Shown one piece after another: positions 41,803 to 51,007 of a DNA stretch of 64,000 bases (positions are counted from its first letter, which is position 1; every line of letters begins with the position of its first letter). The translations under genes were made by a program, and so were the position numbers. The DNA is taken from positions 618,065 to 682,064 of the forward strand of contig NZ_SJPW01000005.1 in assembly GCF_007860125.1 (NCBI RefSeq), in the 5' to 3' direction. The notes beneath the pieces were generated by a model. It was not told the origin of the DNA. It did not search any database and worked only from the letters and a program-made list of their open reading frames with translations. Origin of the DNA: Rubripirellula tenax (lineage in GTDB: Bacteria > Planctomycetota > Planctomycetia > Pirellulales > Pirellulaceae).

Positions 41803-43221
41803 TCATTCGTCCTTCGATTCGCGGCGACGATCGACCAAGGCCTTGATCTTGGCTTCACGTTCCTTCAAACGTGCGACTCGTTCTCGATACTTGGATTCCA
41901 GTCCTTTGATTCGCGACGACTTCTCTTTCAATTTTTTGGCCGCGGCGCGCAGCTTCTGTTCGGAACGATCCAATTGCGCCGCCCGCTTTTCCAAGTCGGC
42001 ATCGATACCGCTGGTATCGGCTTCGTCATCGATGACGCCGTAGTCGCCTGCGATCGACGATCCGAGACCGATCGATGACTTGCCAGTGTCTTCCTCTAGA
42101 ACCAATTCGTCCTCGTCCCAAGCCATTTCATCAGTATCGATTTCAGCACCAAGTTCTTCATCGCTCCAATTGTCGGAAAGATGATCATCCGATTCGAGTT
42201 CGCCGGTGAATCGGTGGCCCATCAGCCCCAACATCCATTCCGGCCGAACAAAAATCATGTTTGCCGCGATCATCATGCAGCCGAACGTGATCATGCCTAG
42301 AAAAATTGCGATTCCTCCGTGAACCGCGACGGCGATTCCCAAAACTAAAGGCCGAGTCAATCGAGGCCAGACCAATGCGGCATACGAGACTTCCCAGACG
42401 AGCGTCATCAGCGCCATCAGAGACGCCAGCCTGGGGAACTTGCTGATCCACGTCAAATCGAGTGACTGATACTCGAAGTTGCCGGCCGCGTACCAAATCG
42501 CCGTTCCGTCCCACCACGAAGTACCGCGCGCCTTTGCCAATCCGCCAAACAGATAGATGACACACACATGCAGCTGAAACAATCGCGTTGCCACGTTGGC
42601 GGCCACCGACGGCGTCGCGTCGGGGAACAACCACGCAAGCCGGCGATCCGATTCGATCCGGTCAGCCAGTCGCTTACGAATCCACGCGTCGACACTTAGC
42701 CAGCTGCCACAGGGTGTCAGCATCAGATACATCGCCGAATAGGTCACGATTTGGTCCAGCCCAAACAGTGCGCCTGTCAATCGATGCAATAGCATCACTT
42801 GCAAGAACCACGCCAGCGGCGCGGTGATCCGCGTCAGCAATCCGGCCGCAAAACAAAGGGTCACCGCGATGGTCAATCCGTGATGCAACCACAACACCAA
42901 CGGATTGCTCAAGTACCAAAGGTACGTGCGTCCCCAATCCGGCACGCCATAGGCGCCGTCATGCAGTCCTCTCGCGATCTCGTTGTCGATCCATGCATCC
43001 GGCCCGACAAACGAAAACAGATCGCTGGCTAGCACCAAGTGCGAATACAGCAACATCAATCCGGTAAAGATCCGCAGGACCGCCAACAAGTGGGGCAGTC
43101 GCGGAGCGAACCAGAATTGATCCCAAGCATCGATCGATCCCGTCGCCCACCTCGTCACAGCGGATTTCACTTGCGTGATCGGTGACGCATCGCGAACCGA
43201 TTCGCCGGAATGCCTGGTCAT
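41803..43221 (-). CDS. HTTM-family membrane protein with acidic and coiled-coil tail
   Basis: The 472-residue protein shows the horizontally transferred transmembrane (HTTM)/vitamin K-dependent gamma-carboxylase-like pattern: about seven hydrophobic helices, with FTGLMLLYSHLVL, GLLTRITAPLAWFLQVMLLH, LMLTPCGSWLSVDAWIRK, and RLFQLHVCVIYLFGGLAKARG. The region about 341-390 is extremely acidic, and 405-468 is a Lys/Arg/Glu coiled coil. ATG overlaps the stop of the upstream partner gene by 4 bases. It is not established that HTTM proteins carboxylate; the catalytic Lys of mammalian VKGC was not identified. Confidence 0.87.
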   Translation of the reverse strand: MTRHSGESVRDASPITQVKSAVTRWATGSIDAWDQFWFAPRLPHLLAVLRIFTGLMLLYSHLVLASDLFSFVGPDAWIDNEIARGLHDGAYGVPDWGRTYLWYLSNPLVLWLHHGLTIAVTLCFAAGLLTRITAPLAWFLQVMLLHRLTGALFGLDQIVTYSAMYLMLTPCGSWLSVDAWIRKRLADRIESDRRLAWLFPDATPSVAANVATRLFQLHVCVIYLFGGLAKARGTSWWDGTAIWYAAGNFEYQSLDLTWISKFPRLASLMALMTLVWEVSYAALVWPRLTRPLVLGIAVAVHGGIAIFLGMITFGCMMIAANMIFVRPEWMLGLMGHRFTGELESDDHLSDNWSDEELGAEIDTDEMAWDEDELVLEEDTGKSSIGLGSSIAGDYGVIDDEADTSGIDADLEKRAAQLDRSEQKLRAAAKKLKEKSSRIKGLESKYRERVARLKEREAKIKALVDRRRESKDE

Positions 43222-43967
43222 GGCGATACCTCGACGGCTTCGCGATCCGGTTCCCCGTTCGCGGGCGAGGGGATCGCTTCGGGAGGCCGATTCGGCGCGA
43301 CCAGGTCACCAACGCGATCGGACGCACCGGTTTGTCCTGGCAAACCGATGGGGCGGTCCAACATGACACGGTACAGTTGTGGATCGTCGATCGGTGTCGG
43401 CGATTGACGAAAGGCGATCAAGTCGGGAATCAGGTGCTCGATGCGACGGACGGCGACGTCTTGACCGGGATGGTCACTCTGCAAGTGCCGGACGATGGAT
43501 TGGCGAACGTGTTCATAGCGAGCCCGTGCGCGAACCCAGTTCTCTGCCTCGTCGCGATCAATTTCGGCGAGACCCGGTGGCGGTCCCGGCGGATGATAGA
43601 TCTCGTTCAAGAACTCCGACAACATGAAGTGCCGGTGGTACAGCAGACGCGGTTGCTGCTGTTTTAGATCCGGGAACATCAGCTCTTTTTTCGTTCCATC
43701 CTGGGACATGATGGCCGCTTGAAACAGATGGCTCGGCCCCGGATCGGGCGCAAAGAATGCATAGCCGCGGTCCATGTACAACGCTTGGCTATAGCCGTGG
43801 ATGGGTGCCAATGCGGTGTCGACGACTGGCGAAACGCCAAGCGGTCCACGGGCCTGGAACGACAATGGAGGTGCGACCACCGCCAACAGGTGCCCAACCA
43901 ATAGGACACTGAGAAATAGGCGACGTCGAGGCGTCAAAGCAATCGGCCGGCGAGGCGTCATAACCAT
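43218..43967 (-). CDS. Conserved hypothetical membrane-anchored protein, HTTM partner
   Basis: The frame extends to 44138, but a terminator hairpin lies inside that extension, so ATG 43967 (or 43961) is the likely start, giving about 249 residues. One N-terminal membrane helix (about 15-35, FLSVLLVGHLLAVVAPPLSF) is followed by a soluble domain with ALYMDRGYAFFAPDPGPSHLF and LLYHRHFMLSEFLNE. The FFAPxP pattern resembles proteins found next to HTTM genes. Its last 4 bases (ATGA) overlap the HTTM start. Confidence 0.82.
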   Translation of the reverse strand: MVMTPRRPIALTPRRRLFLSVLLVGHLLAVVAPPLSFQARGPLGVSPVVDTALAPIHGYSQALYMDRGYAFFAPDPGPSHLFQAAIMSQDGTKKELMFPDLKQQQPRLLYHRHFMLSEFLNEIYHPPGPPPGLAEIDRDEAENWVRARARYEHVRQSIVRHLQSDHPGQDVAVRRIEHLIPDLIAFRQSPTPIDDPQLYRVMLDRPIGLPGQTGASDRVGDLVAPNRPPEAIPSPANGEPDREAVEVSP

Positions 43968-44050
43968 TGGAATCAATCGGGGAATAGGATCGTGCTCCCA
44001 CGTTAACTCGAACCCGCCGAGTGTACAGGCACCCCCAACCACCCGCGCAA

Positions 44051-44083
44051 GAAAAAAGCCACGTTCCGGTGCCGGAGCGTGGC
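44051..44083 (-). terminator. Intrinsic terminator of the TIGR03000 gene
   Basis: On the minus strand GCCACGCTCCGG, loop CA, CCGGAACGTGGC (12 paired with one mismatch) is followed by TTTTTT. It is 93 bases after the TIGR03000 gene's stop codon. It is a textbook intrinsic terminator and it also argues that the next gene does not begin at 44138. Confidence 0.88.
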
Positions 44084-44175
44084 TTTCATCGTTTCTCGAT
44101 TCCCTCGTCGCGTCCGACCTCCTAAGAAAGGAGATCACCCGATGCGACGGGGATTACCGATGCTGTGATGCCGTC

Positions 44176-45519
44176 TTAGCGACTGGCCAGCGAATCGTCG
44201 TTGAAGTCGAAAGTCAACTCGGTTAATGAACCGGCTTTGACGTCGACCGTTCGTTCCTTGCTAACCGACTTGCCAGCCATTTCGGCGGTGACGCGAACGG
44301 TGTAGCCCGTCCATTGCTCGCCGGCCTTCAATTGCTTTGTACGGAAGGTACGAACCGCACCTGCTCCGTTGGTCGGATTACCGGCCAGCGAAACTTTCGC
44401 CGAAGCGGGAACGTTCAACTTGACCACCGTGATGACATCGTCTTGAACGTTTGCGAAATCGTTTTCCGCTTTCTCGTCCGACTTCGGAATATCGAATTCA
44501 ACCGTTTCCGAATCGCCCGGTCGCAACTTGATCGACTTGGAGTCTTTCTTTTCGCTGCCGTTGATTTGGTAGGTGACGTCGACGACGTAGGTGTAGACGA
44601 AACCTTCCTTCAAACCACGCGACATGAATTGACGAACGTTTCCGTCGCTCGTTGTCGGATGGCCGTTAACAGTCACCACGGCATCGCCGGGAACCGCAAC
44701 GGTCAAGATTGCCGAGTCAGCTTCGACTGCGGGCTTTGCTGATTCGTAGCGAATCGAATCATCGGGTACTGGCGTACCGATGGGCTGACCTTCGTAAGGT
44801 GCCGATTCAATGATGCTGCCACCATCGATGATGGTCTCGCCCATGTAGGATCCGCCATCGATAATGGTTTCGCCCATGTACGACCCACTATCAATGATCG
44901 TTTCGCCCATCGGCGTGTACGATTCGTACGACGACTGAACGATCGGGGATTCATAAACAGAGCTCGCACCAAGCGATACCGAATGAACGGCGGGAGCCGA
45001 ATAGTTGCTGTAGGAAGCGTATCCGCCGCTGCTGCCACCGGACGACGAACCGCCGCTGGAAGCTGGCGAGTAGCTGGCGTGAGTCACACCGCCGGACGAA
45101 CCGCCGTGGCTGCCGCTATGACGCGCAGCACGGTTGGCGCGAATCTTGGCCATCAACCGGCGAATCGGACCGACGTTTCCGCCGCCACTGCTGCCGCCGG
45201 ACGAACCGCTGCTGATTCCGCCCGATGATCCACCGCTGCTGGAACCGGAGTATGCGGCAGTGTAGCTTTGGCTTGATCCACCAGAAGATGCGCCGCCGGA
45301 TGATCCGCTGGACGCGTGACGCGCCTTCAAGCGAGCGAAAAGACCCATTTGGCTGCCGCCCGAACTGCCTGACCCGCCGGACGAAGCATAGCCGCCTCCG
45401 GACGAACCATAGCCACCGCCCGAGGATCCACCCCAGGAACCGCCAGCATTCACAACCGAACCGGTTCCGAGCAAAATTATGGTCGCCGTGGCGACCGCAA
45501 ACATTCGAGAGCACTTCAT
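44176..45519 (-). CDS. Gly/Ser-rich exported protein with two TIGR03000 domains
   Basis: The 447-residue protein starts with a signal peptide (MFAVATATIILLGTGSVVNA). Residues about 26-165 are very rich in Gly and Ser (GGSSGG repeats) with two basic islands (GLFARLKARHAS and RRLMAKIRANRAARH). MGETIID repeats three times at about 204-234. Two TIGR03000-like domains follow: about 270-344 (ILTVAVPGDAVVTVNG, KSIKLRPGDSETVEFD) and 365-440 (VVKLNVPASAKVSLAGNP, VDVKAGSLTELTFDF). The TIGR03000 family is characteristic of planctomycetes and has no known function; a structural role in the cell envelope or matrix is inferred. AGGAGA lies upstream of the ATG. Confidence 0.9.
   Translation of the reverse strand: MKCSRMFAVATATIILLGTGSVVNAGGSWGGSSGGGYGSSGGGYASSGGSGSSGGSQMGLFARLKARHASSGSSGGASSGGSSQSYTAAYSGSSSGGSSGGISSGSSGGSSGGGNVGPIRRLMAKIRANRAARHSGSHGGSSGGVTHASYSPASSGGSSSGGSSGGYASYSNYSAPAVHSVSLGASSVYESPIVQSSYESYTPMGETIIDSGSYMGETIIDGGSYMGETIIDGGSIIESAPYEGQPIGTPVPDDSIRYESAKPAVEADSAILTVAVPGDAVVTVNGHPTTSDGNVRQFMSRGLKEGFVYTYVVDVTYQINGSEKKDSKSIKLRPGDSETVEFDIPKSDEKAENDFANVQDDVITVVKLNVPASAKVSLAGNPTNGAGAVRTFRTKQLKAGEQWTGYTVRVTAEMAGKSVSKERTVDVKAGSLTELTFDFNDDSLASR
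44815..44910 (-). repeat. Three tandem copies of a MGETIID(S/G)GSY coding repeat
   Basis: Within the TIGR03000 gene a 33-base unit occurs three times in succession with few changes, encoding MGETIIDSGSY, MGETIIDGGSY and MGETIIDGGSI. Such near-identical units can gain or lose copies by slippage or recombination. Confidence 0.8.
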
Positions 45520-45758
45520 AGCCGCACTTATTCTCCTGCTGTTTCTTTAAAATGTAGGGCTCGTGGCTGAGCGGGCCGTTCCCTAAATTGAACCGGCGCA
45601 TCACAAAGGATAACGGGACGAATGCAATGAACAAGCTGGTTTGGCAAATTTTAACGCCAAGGCAGGTTAGGGCGAATAGCCAGTCTCCAATGGCGACCAA
45701 GACACCCTTGGGTCTGCAACGCCGGGGCCGATAGGGCGGCAAAGCCGGACGCGCCGCC

Positions 45759-47051
45759 TCAGTCGATCTTTTCAATCGAAATGTCATCGAAATCCGCGGT
45801 CCCGGTCGCGCCGAACAGGCCGATTCGCAGGATCGCTTCCTTGGTTTGAGGCGGCACCCGCATCAACCGACTGCTCGCCGACCACGACCGCGTACCGCGG
45901 AATGGTCCGATCGAAAATGTCCCAAGATCCTGCCTTAGACTGTCATAGAAGCTGATCGCGACCACCGGCATTGCTTCGGACGTGGGACCTTTTTGGACGT
46001 TTTTGGTCCTACACTTGCCGCTCAAGCGAATCATCGTCACCTGCTTGCCGTCGATCGCGATGCCTTGCAACAAATGCGAACTCAACCCCGGCGTGTCATT
46101 GGTGAAGCGAGCGAACGCAGAAACTCCTGCCCCGTCACCGCCGCCTCGACCGGTCGTATTGTCATTGGCCCCACCGATGATGCCCGCGCGTTCGATCCGG
46201 ACGACTTGTCGACCGTAATACCAACCGGGCACGTAATCGGTAAGTTCGCTCTGGTCCGCTTCGGCGGCCAATTCGAAATCGCCGTTGACGACATGCGGAT
46301 TTGCGGGATCCGGTTTTTGTTGCCGCGTGTCTTCGGCTTCCCCCGTCATCGGCACGAACAATGTCGGACGCAGCGGTTGTCGAACCAGTTCGCCGTTGGT
46401 CTTGGTCATCCGATACAAGGTCTGCTGATATCGTTCGCCTACGGGAATGATCAACTGACCGCCCTCACGCAATTGTTCCACCAACGGCTTGGGCACCGAT
46501 TCCGGACTGCACGTGACGATGATCTTGTCGAACGGCGACGCTTCGGGCCAACCCAGAAACCCATCGCCGACGCGAGTCGACACGTTCGGATACCCGAGCC
46601 GCGTCAATGTGCGTTTGGCTTGCTCGCCCAGCTCGTCAACGATCTCAATCGAATAGACATGCTCGACCAGCGGGCTCAGAACGGCCGCCTGGTACCCGCT
46701 GCCGGTACCGATTTCCAACACGATGTCGGTCGGCTTTGGATCCAGCGCCTCGGTCATCGACGCGACAATGAACGGGCTGCTGATCGTTTGCGAACTGCCG
46801 ATCGGCAATGCCATGTCAAAGTAGGCGCGGGCGAGCTGGCTCTTAGGAACAAATTCGTGCCGCGGCGTACTTCGAATCGCATCCAACACACGAACATTCG
46901 TAACACCCGCGTTCGCAATCCGCGTCTCGACCAATTCGTTTCGGATGGCTTCGTACGGATCGGCGGCATCCGATTCGCCTGGCAAAATCAGTCGTGGCAA
47001 AATGATTCCGGTCACGATCAAAACCTTCTGAGTGATTGCTAACAACTTCAT
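45759..47051 (-). CDS. pcm: Exported protein-L-isoaspartate O-methyltransferase with C-terminal sandwich domain
   Basis: The frame is open to 47618, but ATG 47051 follows an AAGG Shine-Dalgarno and begins a signal peptide (MKLLAITQKVLIVTGIILPR). The 430-residue protein has the PIMT domain (residues about 31-240): VLDAIRSTPRHEFVP, ALPIGSSQTISSPFIVASMT, VLEIGTGSGYQAAVLSPLVE (SAM motif I) and DGFLGWPEASPFDKIIVT. The C-terminal ~180 residues (NPHVVNGDFELAAEADQSEL, ISFYDSLRQDLG) look like a beta-sandwich carbohydrate-binding-type domain. PIMT repairs isoaspartyl residues; export of it is unusual, as SAM is cytoplasmic. An alternative start at 47102 overlapping the upstream stop would abolish the signal position. 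Confidence 0.88.
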   Translation of the reverse strand: MKLLAITQKVLIVTGIILPRLILPGESDAADPYEAIRNELVETRIANAGVTNVRVLDAIRSTPRHEFVPKSQLARAYFDMALPIGSSQTISSPFIVASMTEALDPKPTDIVLEIGTGSGYQAAVLSPLVEHVYSIEIVDELGEQAKRTLTRLGYPNVSTRVGDGFLGWPEASPFDKIIVTCSPESVPKPLVEQLREGGQLIIPVGERYQQTLYRMTKTNGELVRQPLRPTLFVPMTGEAEDTRQQKPDPANPHVVNGDFELAAEADQSELTDYVPGWYYGRQVVRIERAGIIGGANDNTTGRGGGDGAGVSAFARFTNDTPGLSSHLLQGIAIDGKQVTMIRLSGKCRTKNVQKGPTSEAMPVVAISFYDSLRQDLGTFSIGPFRGTRSWSASSRLMRVPPQTKEAILRIGLFGATGTADFDDISIEKID

Positions 47052-47094
47052 ACTGACCTTCGATCCTATTGGCTCGATTTTGAAAGCAAACGCA

Positions 47095-47985
47095 TCATTC
47101 ATCCAACAATGACATTTGACGGGGCGGCATCGGCGGCGACGCGATTTCAAACGACAAATCTGGCATTTCAATCGCCATCCGTGCGGCGAAACGGCGGGCA
47201 AGCTCGGGCGCTCGTGCGTCGTCGGGAGCATGCGTGAACACGTACGGACGCAGCCCTTGGCGGATCCATTGTGCAACCGTCGGCGCCCATTCATCAAAGT
47301 AGGCATCCGCCAACTCGGGTCGATTGCGTCCGACGATCCGCAACATCGGCGATTGCCCCGTCGCGGTTTGCCGAATCGGCGTCTTGGGCTTGCGAGTTTG
47401 CGAGACAGCTTCGATGTCGTCGTCGGGAGGCGATTGATAGAGCGGTCGACTGTCGAACAAAACCTTGTCGATGCGCATCGAACGCAGCATCTCGTCGACA
47501 CGAAGTTCATGAACCGATTCATCAAACCAATCGGCGTGTCGCAGCTCCAACGCCCACAACCACTCCGCCGGCAACCGACGCAAAAAGCGCTCGAGCACAT
47601 CGAACCGATCGGCCCCAAACGACGGCCCCAGTTGCAAAAAGGTCGGCCCCAATCGATCCGCGTCCGCCAAAGGCAACAGACAATCCAAAAACGCCGCTGT
47701 CTCGCGATCGGCGTTACGGAGCATCAATTCATGAGAAATCACACGCGGAAACTTGAACGAAAAACGAAAGCCATCCGCTGCTTCGTCGGCCCATCGCTTG
47801 GACGTCTCGATCGTCGGCAACGCGTAAAACGTACTGTTCCCTTCGACCGTGTTGAACGTCCGCGTGTACCAGTTCAACCAATCCGATCGCGGCGTTCGCG
47901 GCGGGTAAACTTGCCCGACCCAATGGGGGCAACTCCAGACCGGACAACCTAAAAAGAACGGCAAATCCGATACCGAACGACTCAT
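47095..47985 (-). CDS. DUF72-family protein
   Basis: The 296-residue protein matches DUF72 (YecE-like): FLGCPVWSCPHWVGQVYPPR near the N-terminus, NTVEGNSTFYALP, FSFKFPRVISHELML, GPTFLQLGPSFG, ELRHADWFDESVHEL, and a C-terminal APDDARAPELARRFAARM. The fold is a TIM barrel; no function is established. It overlaps the Ppx/GppA stop by 4 bases at its start. Confidence 0.92.
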   Translation of the reverse strand: MSRSVSDLPFFLGCPVWSCPHWVGQVYPPRTPRSDWLNWYTRTFNTVEGNSTFYALPTIETSKRWADEAADGFRFSFKFPRVISHELMLRNADRETAAFLDCLLPLADADRLGPTFLQLGPSFGADRFDVLERFLRRLPAEWLWALELRHADWFDESVHELRVDEMLRSMRIDKVLFDSRPLYQSPPDDDIEAVSQTRKPKTPIRQTATGQSPMLRIVGRNRPELADAYFDEWAPTVAQWIRQGLRPYVFTHAPDDARAPELARRFAARMAIEMPDLSFEIASPPMPPRQMSLLDE

Positions 47986-49583
47986 TCCAATTTCCCGGCT
48001 CGCAACAGCACCGGCAACCCGAACGTGTCTCGAAAGAAGCCCGAGTTTTCACGCATCGCAACTTGCTCCAGCGAAACGTCATCCAATCCCGGCACGTTGA
48101 TCACCAACCGCTTCGACTCGATGACACATCGAATTTCGCGGACACGGCCGCTTCGCGTGTCATCCAAAGCGATTGCCAATCGCAACATCGCTGCCAACTT
48201 AGATACCATCACGCGTTCGGACTGGGGCAAGGTGCCGTATGCTTCGTGGGCGGGTTGAGGATAGGCGCGGCGATGGTATCGCGCCACCAAACCGACCTGC
48301 AACAATTCGTCTCGCGAGAGCCCGAATAATTCGCTGTACCGGATCAAGTAAAGCGCGTGCTTGTGATTGCTTCGCACGTTCACCATCATGCCGATCTCGT
48401 GCAATAGCGCCGCGACGAACAAGAGCACTTCGTGGCGATCATCCAATCCGTGTTCACCACGAAGCTGATCAAACAATTTCCGAGCCAGCTCGGCGACGTT
48501 CCGCGCGTGCGACTCGTCAAAATTGAACTTTCGCCCCAACGACAAAGCCGAACGAACGATCTGGTTGCGGAAGTCGGCGGTCCACGTACCACCGACGGCC
48601 ATGTCATGCAGTAGGCCGTCTCGCAAGTTGGTGTCGCAAACGTGAATGTTGGTAAGCTCGAAATGCTTTGCCAACAAGGTGTAGGACAACAGTGCCGGCC
48701 CAACCGTTTCGGCTTCGATGAAACTGGCGTTGTATCGTTTAACGATCGCGTCTTCGTTCAACGACAACAATTTCTCGGTTAGCTTTTCCAACTTTGCCGT
48801 CGGCAGCAGTGCGAGCGAGTTGCCGTCCCAGTCGTCTAGCAATTGGTGAGCCGCGAATCGCATGTCACCGCCCAACGCGATCAAGTGAATCGCCGTATCA
48901 TTCTTGATCGCATCGGTGATCTGGAGCACGGTCCGGCGAATGTGACTCTCCAACATCGCACGGCGACGTGGTGCGCTGGCCCGGACTCCCTCGAGCGTTT
49001 TGACCAATCGCAGTGATCCCAACCGAAACGACTGGCTGTGCAACACGTTGCCGCCACGAACGATCAGCATCTCTGTATTGCCGCCGCCGACTTCGACGAC
49101 AATGGACTTGCCGTCCGCCAATTCGGGGTGAGCTCGCAAGTGCGGCATCACACCCATGTACGTGATACGGCTTACTTCGGCTTCGTCGATCGGATCGACA
49201 TTGAAACCCGTCGCGACATAGATTCGGTCGGCAAACGCTAACCGATTGATCGCCTCACGGACCGCCGTGGTCGCGACGACGCGGACATCTTTGGGCGACG
49301 TCACGCCGTATTCTCGCAACACACGCTTGTAACGCTTCAGAACCGACGCGGACCTTTCAATGCTGTGCCGCGACAACCGACGATTGTCAAATGCTTCGCG
49401 TCCCAATTCGACCGATTGGACCAACGTATCGAGTGTCCGAAACTCTCCATTGGGTTGAATTTCCGCAATCGCCATCCGAATGCTCGTCGCGCCAATGTCG
49501 ATCACCGCCACCGTACGGACCGTGCCCGGCGGAACGGTCGAAATCGGGTGCTCGGTGGGGGGTGAAGCTTTCAATTTGGACAT
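47982..49583 (-). CDS. ppx: Ppx/GppA-family exopolyphosphatase with HD-like domain
   Basis: The 533-residue protein has an actin-like ATPase fold: VRTVAVIDIGATSIRMAI and SIVVEVGGGNTEMLIVRGG bind phosphate, and DVRVVATTAVREAINRL is the family hallmark. The C-terminal part has an HD-like helical domain (FVAALLHEIGMMVNVRSNHK, ARYHRRAYPQP). It should hydrolyse polyphosphate or pppGpp. The stop overlaps the DUF72 start. Length is longer than the GppA catalytic domain alone, consistent with Ppx. Confidence 0.93.
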   Translation of the reverse strand: MSKLKASPPTEHPISTVPPGTVRTVAVIDIGATSIRMAIAEIQPNGEFRTLDTLVQSVELGREAFDNRRLSRHSIERSASVLKRYKRVLREYGVTSPKDVRVVATTAVREAINRLAFADRIYVATGFNVDPIDEAEVSRITYMGVMPHLRAHPELADGKSIVVEVGGGNTEMLIVRGGNVLHSQSFRLGSLRLVKTLEGVRASAPRRRAMLESHIRRTVLQITDAIKNDTAIHLIALGGDMRFAAHQLLDDWDGNSLALLPTAKLEKLTEKLLSLNEDAIVKRYNASFIEAETVGPALLSYTLLAKHFELTNIHVCDTNLRDGLLHDMAVGGTWTADFRNQIVRSALSLGRKFNFDESHARNVAELARKLFDQLRGEHGLDDRHEVLLFVAALLHEIGMMVNVRSNHKHALYLIRYSELFGLSRDELLQVGLVARYHRRAYPQPAHEAYGTLPQSERVMVSKLAAMLRLAIALDDTRSGRVREIRCVIESKRLVINVPGLDDVSLEQVAMRENSGFFRDTFGLPVLLRAGKLE

Positions 49584-49709
49584 GAATGCGTGAAAAGCGA
49601 TACGGGGATAACCTGAGTTCCATCATCATACCGCCAACCTCAAGCCTCGGCAGCGGGACACGCCAACCCCGCATAACTGCCGCGAATCCGGGGCAAAACT
49701 GCCAATCCG

Positions 49710-50336
49710 TCAATCGGCCAACAATCCATACTCGCCGAGCACCGCAATCGCCTCGGGCCCGCCGAAACACTGCCTCGCGTTCCATCCCCTGGCAATCGCC
49801 GCATCCACATTCTCGTGCTTGTCATCGATGAACAGGATTTGGTCGGGCGAGACCCCTGCGGCTTTCTCTGCGGCTTCATAGATCCGCGGATGCGGCTTCA
49901 TCACTCCAACTTCGTAGCTAAGAATCGTGACCTCCAAATCGGCCTTCATCACATCGTAGTTTTGACGGATCACCCAATCCCAATGTGCGTGACAGGTGTT
50001 CGACAGAATGCCGACGCGACGACCGCTGCATCGAACGCGATCCATGATGCCCAACATGGGATGAATCGGCGTGAACATGTCGCTGATCGCATCAAGTACT
50101 TCGCCGGCAGGCGGCGGGTCGCCCGTGACACCGATGGATTTGCAAACGTGCTGGGCGAACTGTTCCGGCGTGAACTCGCCATGTTCGAAACGGTCTTCCA
50201 AGCCGCTGTCGAATACCGCGGCTTTGACGTTCGCCGGCGAAACCCCAAACAGCTTGGCTAGGTTCGAATGGGCAACGGCAAAATCGAATGACAGCAGAAT
50301 GTTGCCGAGATCGAAATACACGAATTGAATCTTCAA
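49710..50336 (-). CDS. HAD-superfamily hydrolase (YihX-like)
   Basis: The 208-residue protein begins at TTG 50336, which overlaps the stop of the DUF1080 gene by 4 bases (TTGA). The HAD motif I is in FVYFDLGNILLSFD (the second Asp of DxD is replaced by Gly, as in the FDLGNVL subgroup), motif II in VGILSNTCHAHWD, and motif III/IV in GVMKPHPRIYEAA and ILFIDDKHENVDAAIARGW. It is likely a small sugar-phosphate or nucleotide phosphatase. An alternative upstream ATG is not available. Confidence 0.88.
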   Translation of the reverse strand: MKIQFVYFDLGNILLSFDFAVAHSNLAKLFGVSPANVKAAVFDSGLEDRFEHGEFTPEQFAQHVCKSIGVTGDPPPAGEVLDAISDMFTPIHPMLGIMDRVRCSGRRVGILSNTCHAHWDWVIRQNYDVMKADLEVTILSYEVGVMKPHPRIYEAAEKAAGVSPDQILFIDDKHENVDAAIARGWNARQCFGGPEAIAVLGEYGLLAD

Positions 50337-51007
50337 AACTGTCTCACGCGAAGGTTACGGTACCAGGCCTCGGTGGGCGGACCACTGTGGATTTGCAAAC
50401 CGATCACACCGAAGGTCGGAATGGAATCGTCGTCTTCGGTGTAATCGATCGTCTTTTCGCCGTTCAAGTAGATTTCGATGTGCTTGTCGCGACATACGAC
50501 TCGCATCGCGTTCCAACCGTCGCGACGGACCAGCTTGACGACGCTTTCCTTGTCGCCTTCGGCCAACATCTTCCTGCGACGCGACTCGTCATACAAGGCT
50601 CCCCAAACGGGACGATCCCAGGCCTCGCCGGCATCGGCTTGATAACCCGACACTTCGGTCGTGCCACTGACTCGCTTCGAACGGAATTGAACCCCCGCGT
50701 TCTTCCCTTCACCGACCAACTTTACCTCGTACCGAAGTTCGAAGTTTTCGTAATTCTGAGTGGTGCAAAGGAATTCGTTGTGAGGAATCTTTTCGTCCAG
50801 CCGACCCGCCACGATCGCATCGCCATTCAGGTCGTCTTCCTCGATGCGAAACCAATACGCATTGCCTTCCCAACCCGCCAGCGATTCTCCATCGAACAAG
50901 GGCAATGACTCAGACTCGAAGTCGTCGACCACCGCGACCGGATCTTCCGCCCAAGCGGACACAGAGAAACACACCAAGATCGCGGTGATCCGCCACAGAA
51001 TCATCAT
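50333..51007 (-). CDS. DUF1080 (3-keto-disaccharide hydrolase-like) exported protein
   Basis: The 224-residue protein has a short signal peptide (LWRITAILVCFSVSAWAED) and the DUF1080 concanavalin-like fold: LFDGESLAGWEGNAYWF, EFLCTTQNYENFELRYEVKL, NAGVQFRSKRV, GYQADAGEAWDRPVWG, and IGLQIHSGPPTEAWYRNLRV at the end. DUF1080 proteins are abundant in planctomycetes, and some are 3-keto-disaccharide hydrolases; binding or cleavage of sugars is inferred. The stop overlaps the start of the HAD gene. Confidence 0.92.
   Translation of the reverse strand: MMILWRITAILVCFSVSAWAEDPVAVVDDFESESLPLFDGESLAGWEGNAYWFRIEEDDLNGDAIVAGRLDEKIPHNEFLCTTQNYENFELRYEVKLVGEGKNAGVQFRSKRVSGTTEVSGYQADAGEAWDRPVWGALYDESRRRKMLAEGDKESVVKLVRRDGWNAMRVVCRDKHIEIYLNGEKTIDYTEDDDSIPTFGVIGLQIHSGPPTEAWYRNLRVRQF

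Noticed and set aside
43968-44138. Upstream extension of the HTTM partner gene
   Set aside because: It contains the intrinsic terminator of the previous gene at 44051-44083.
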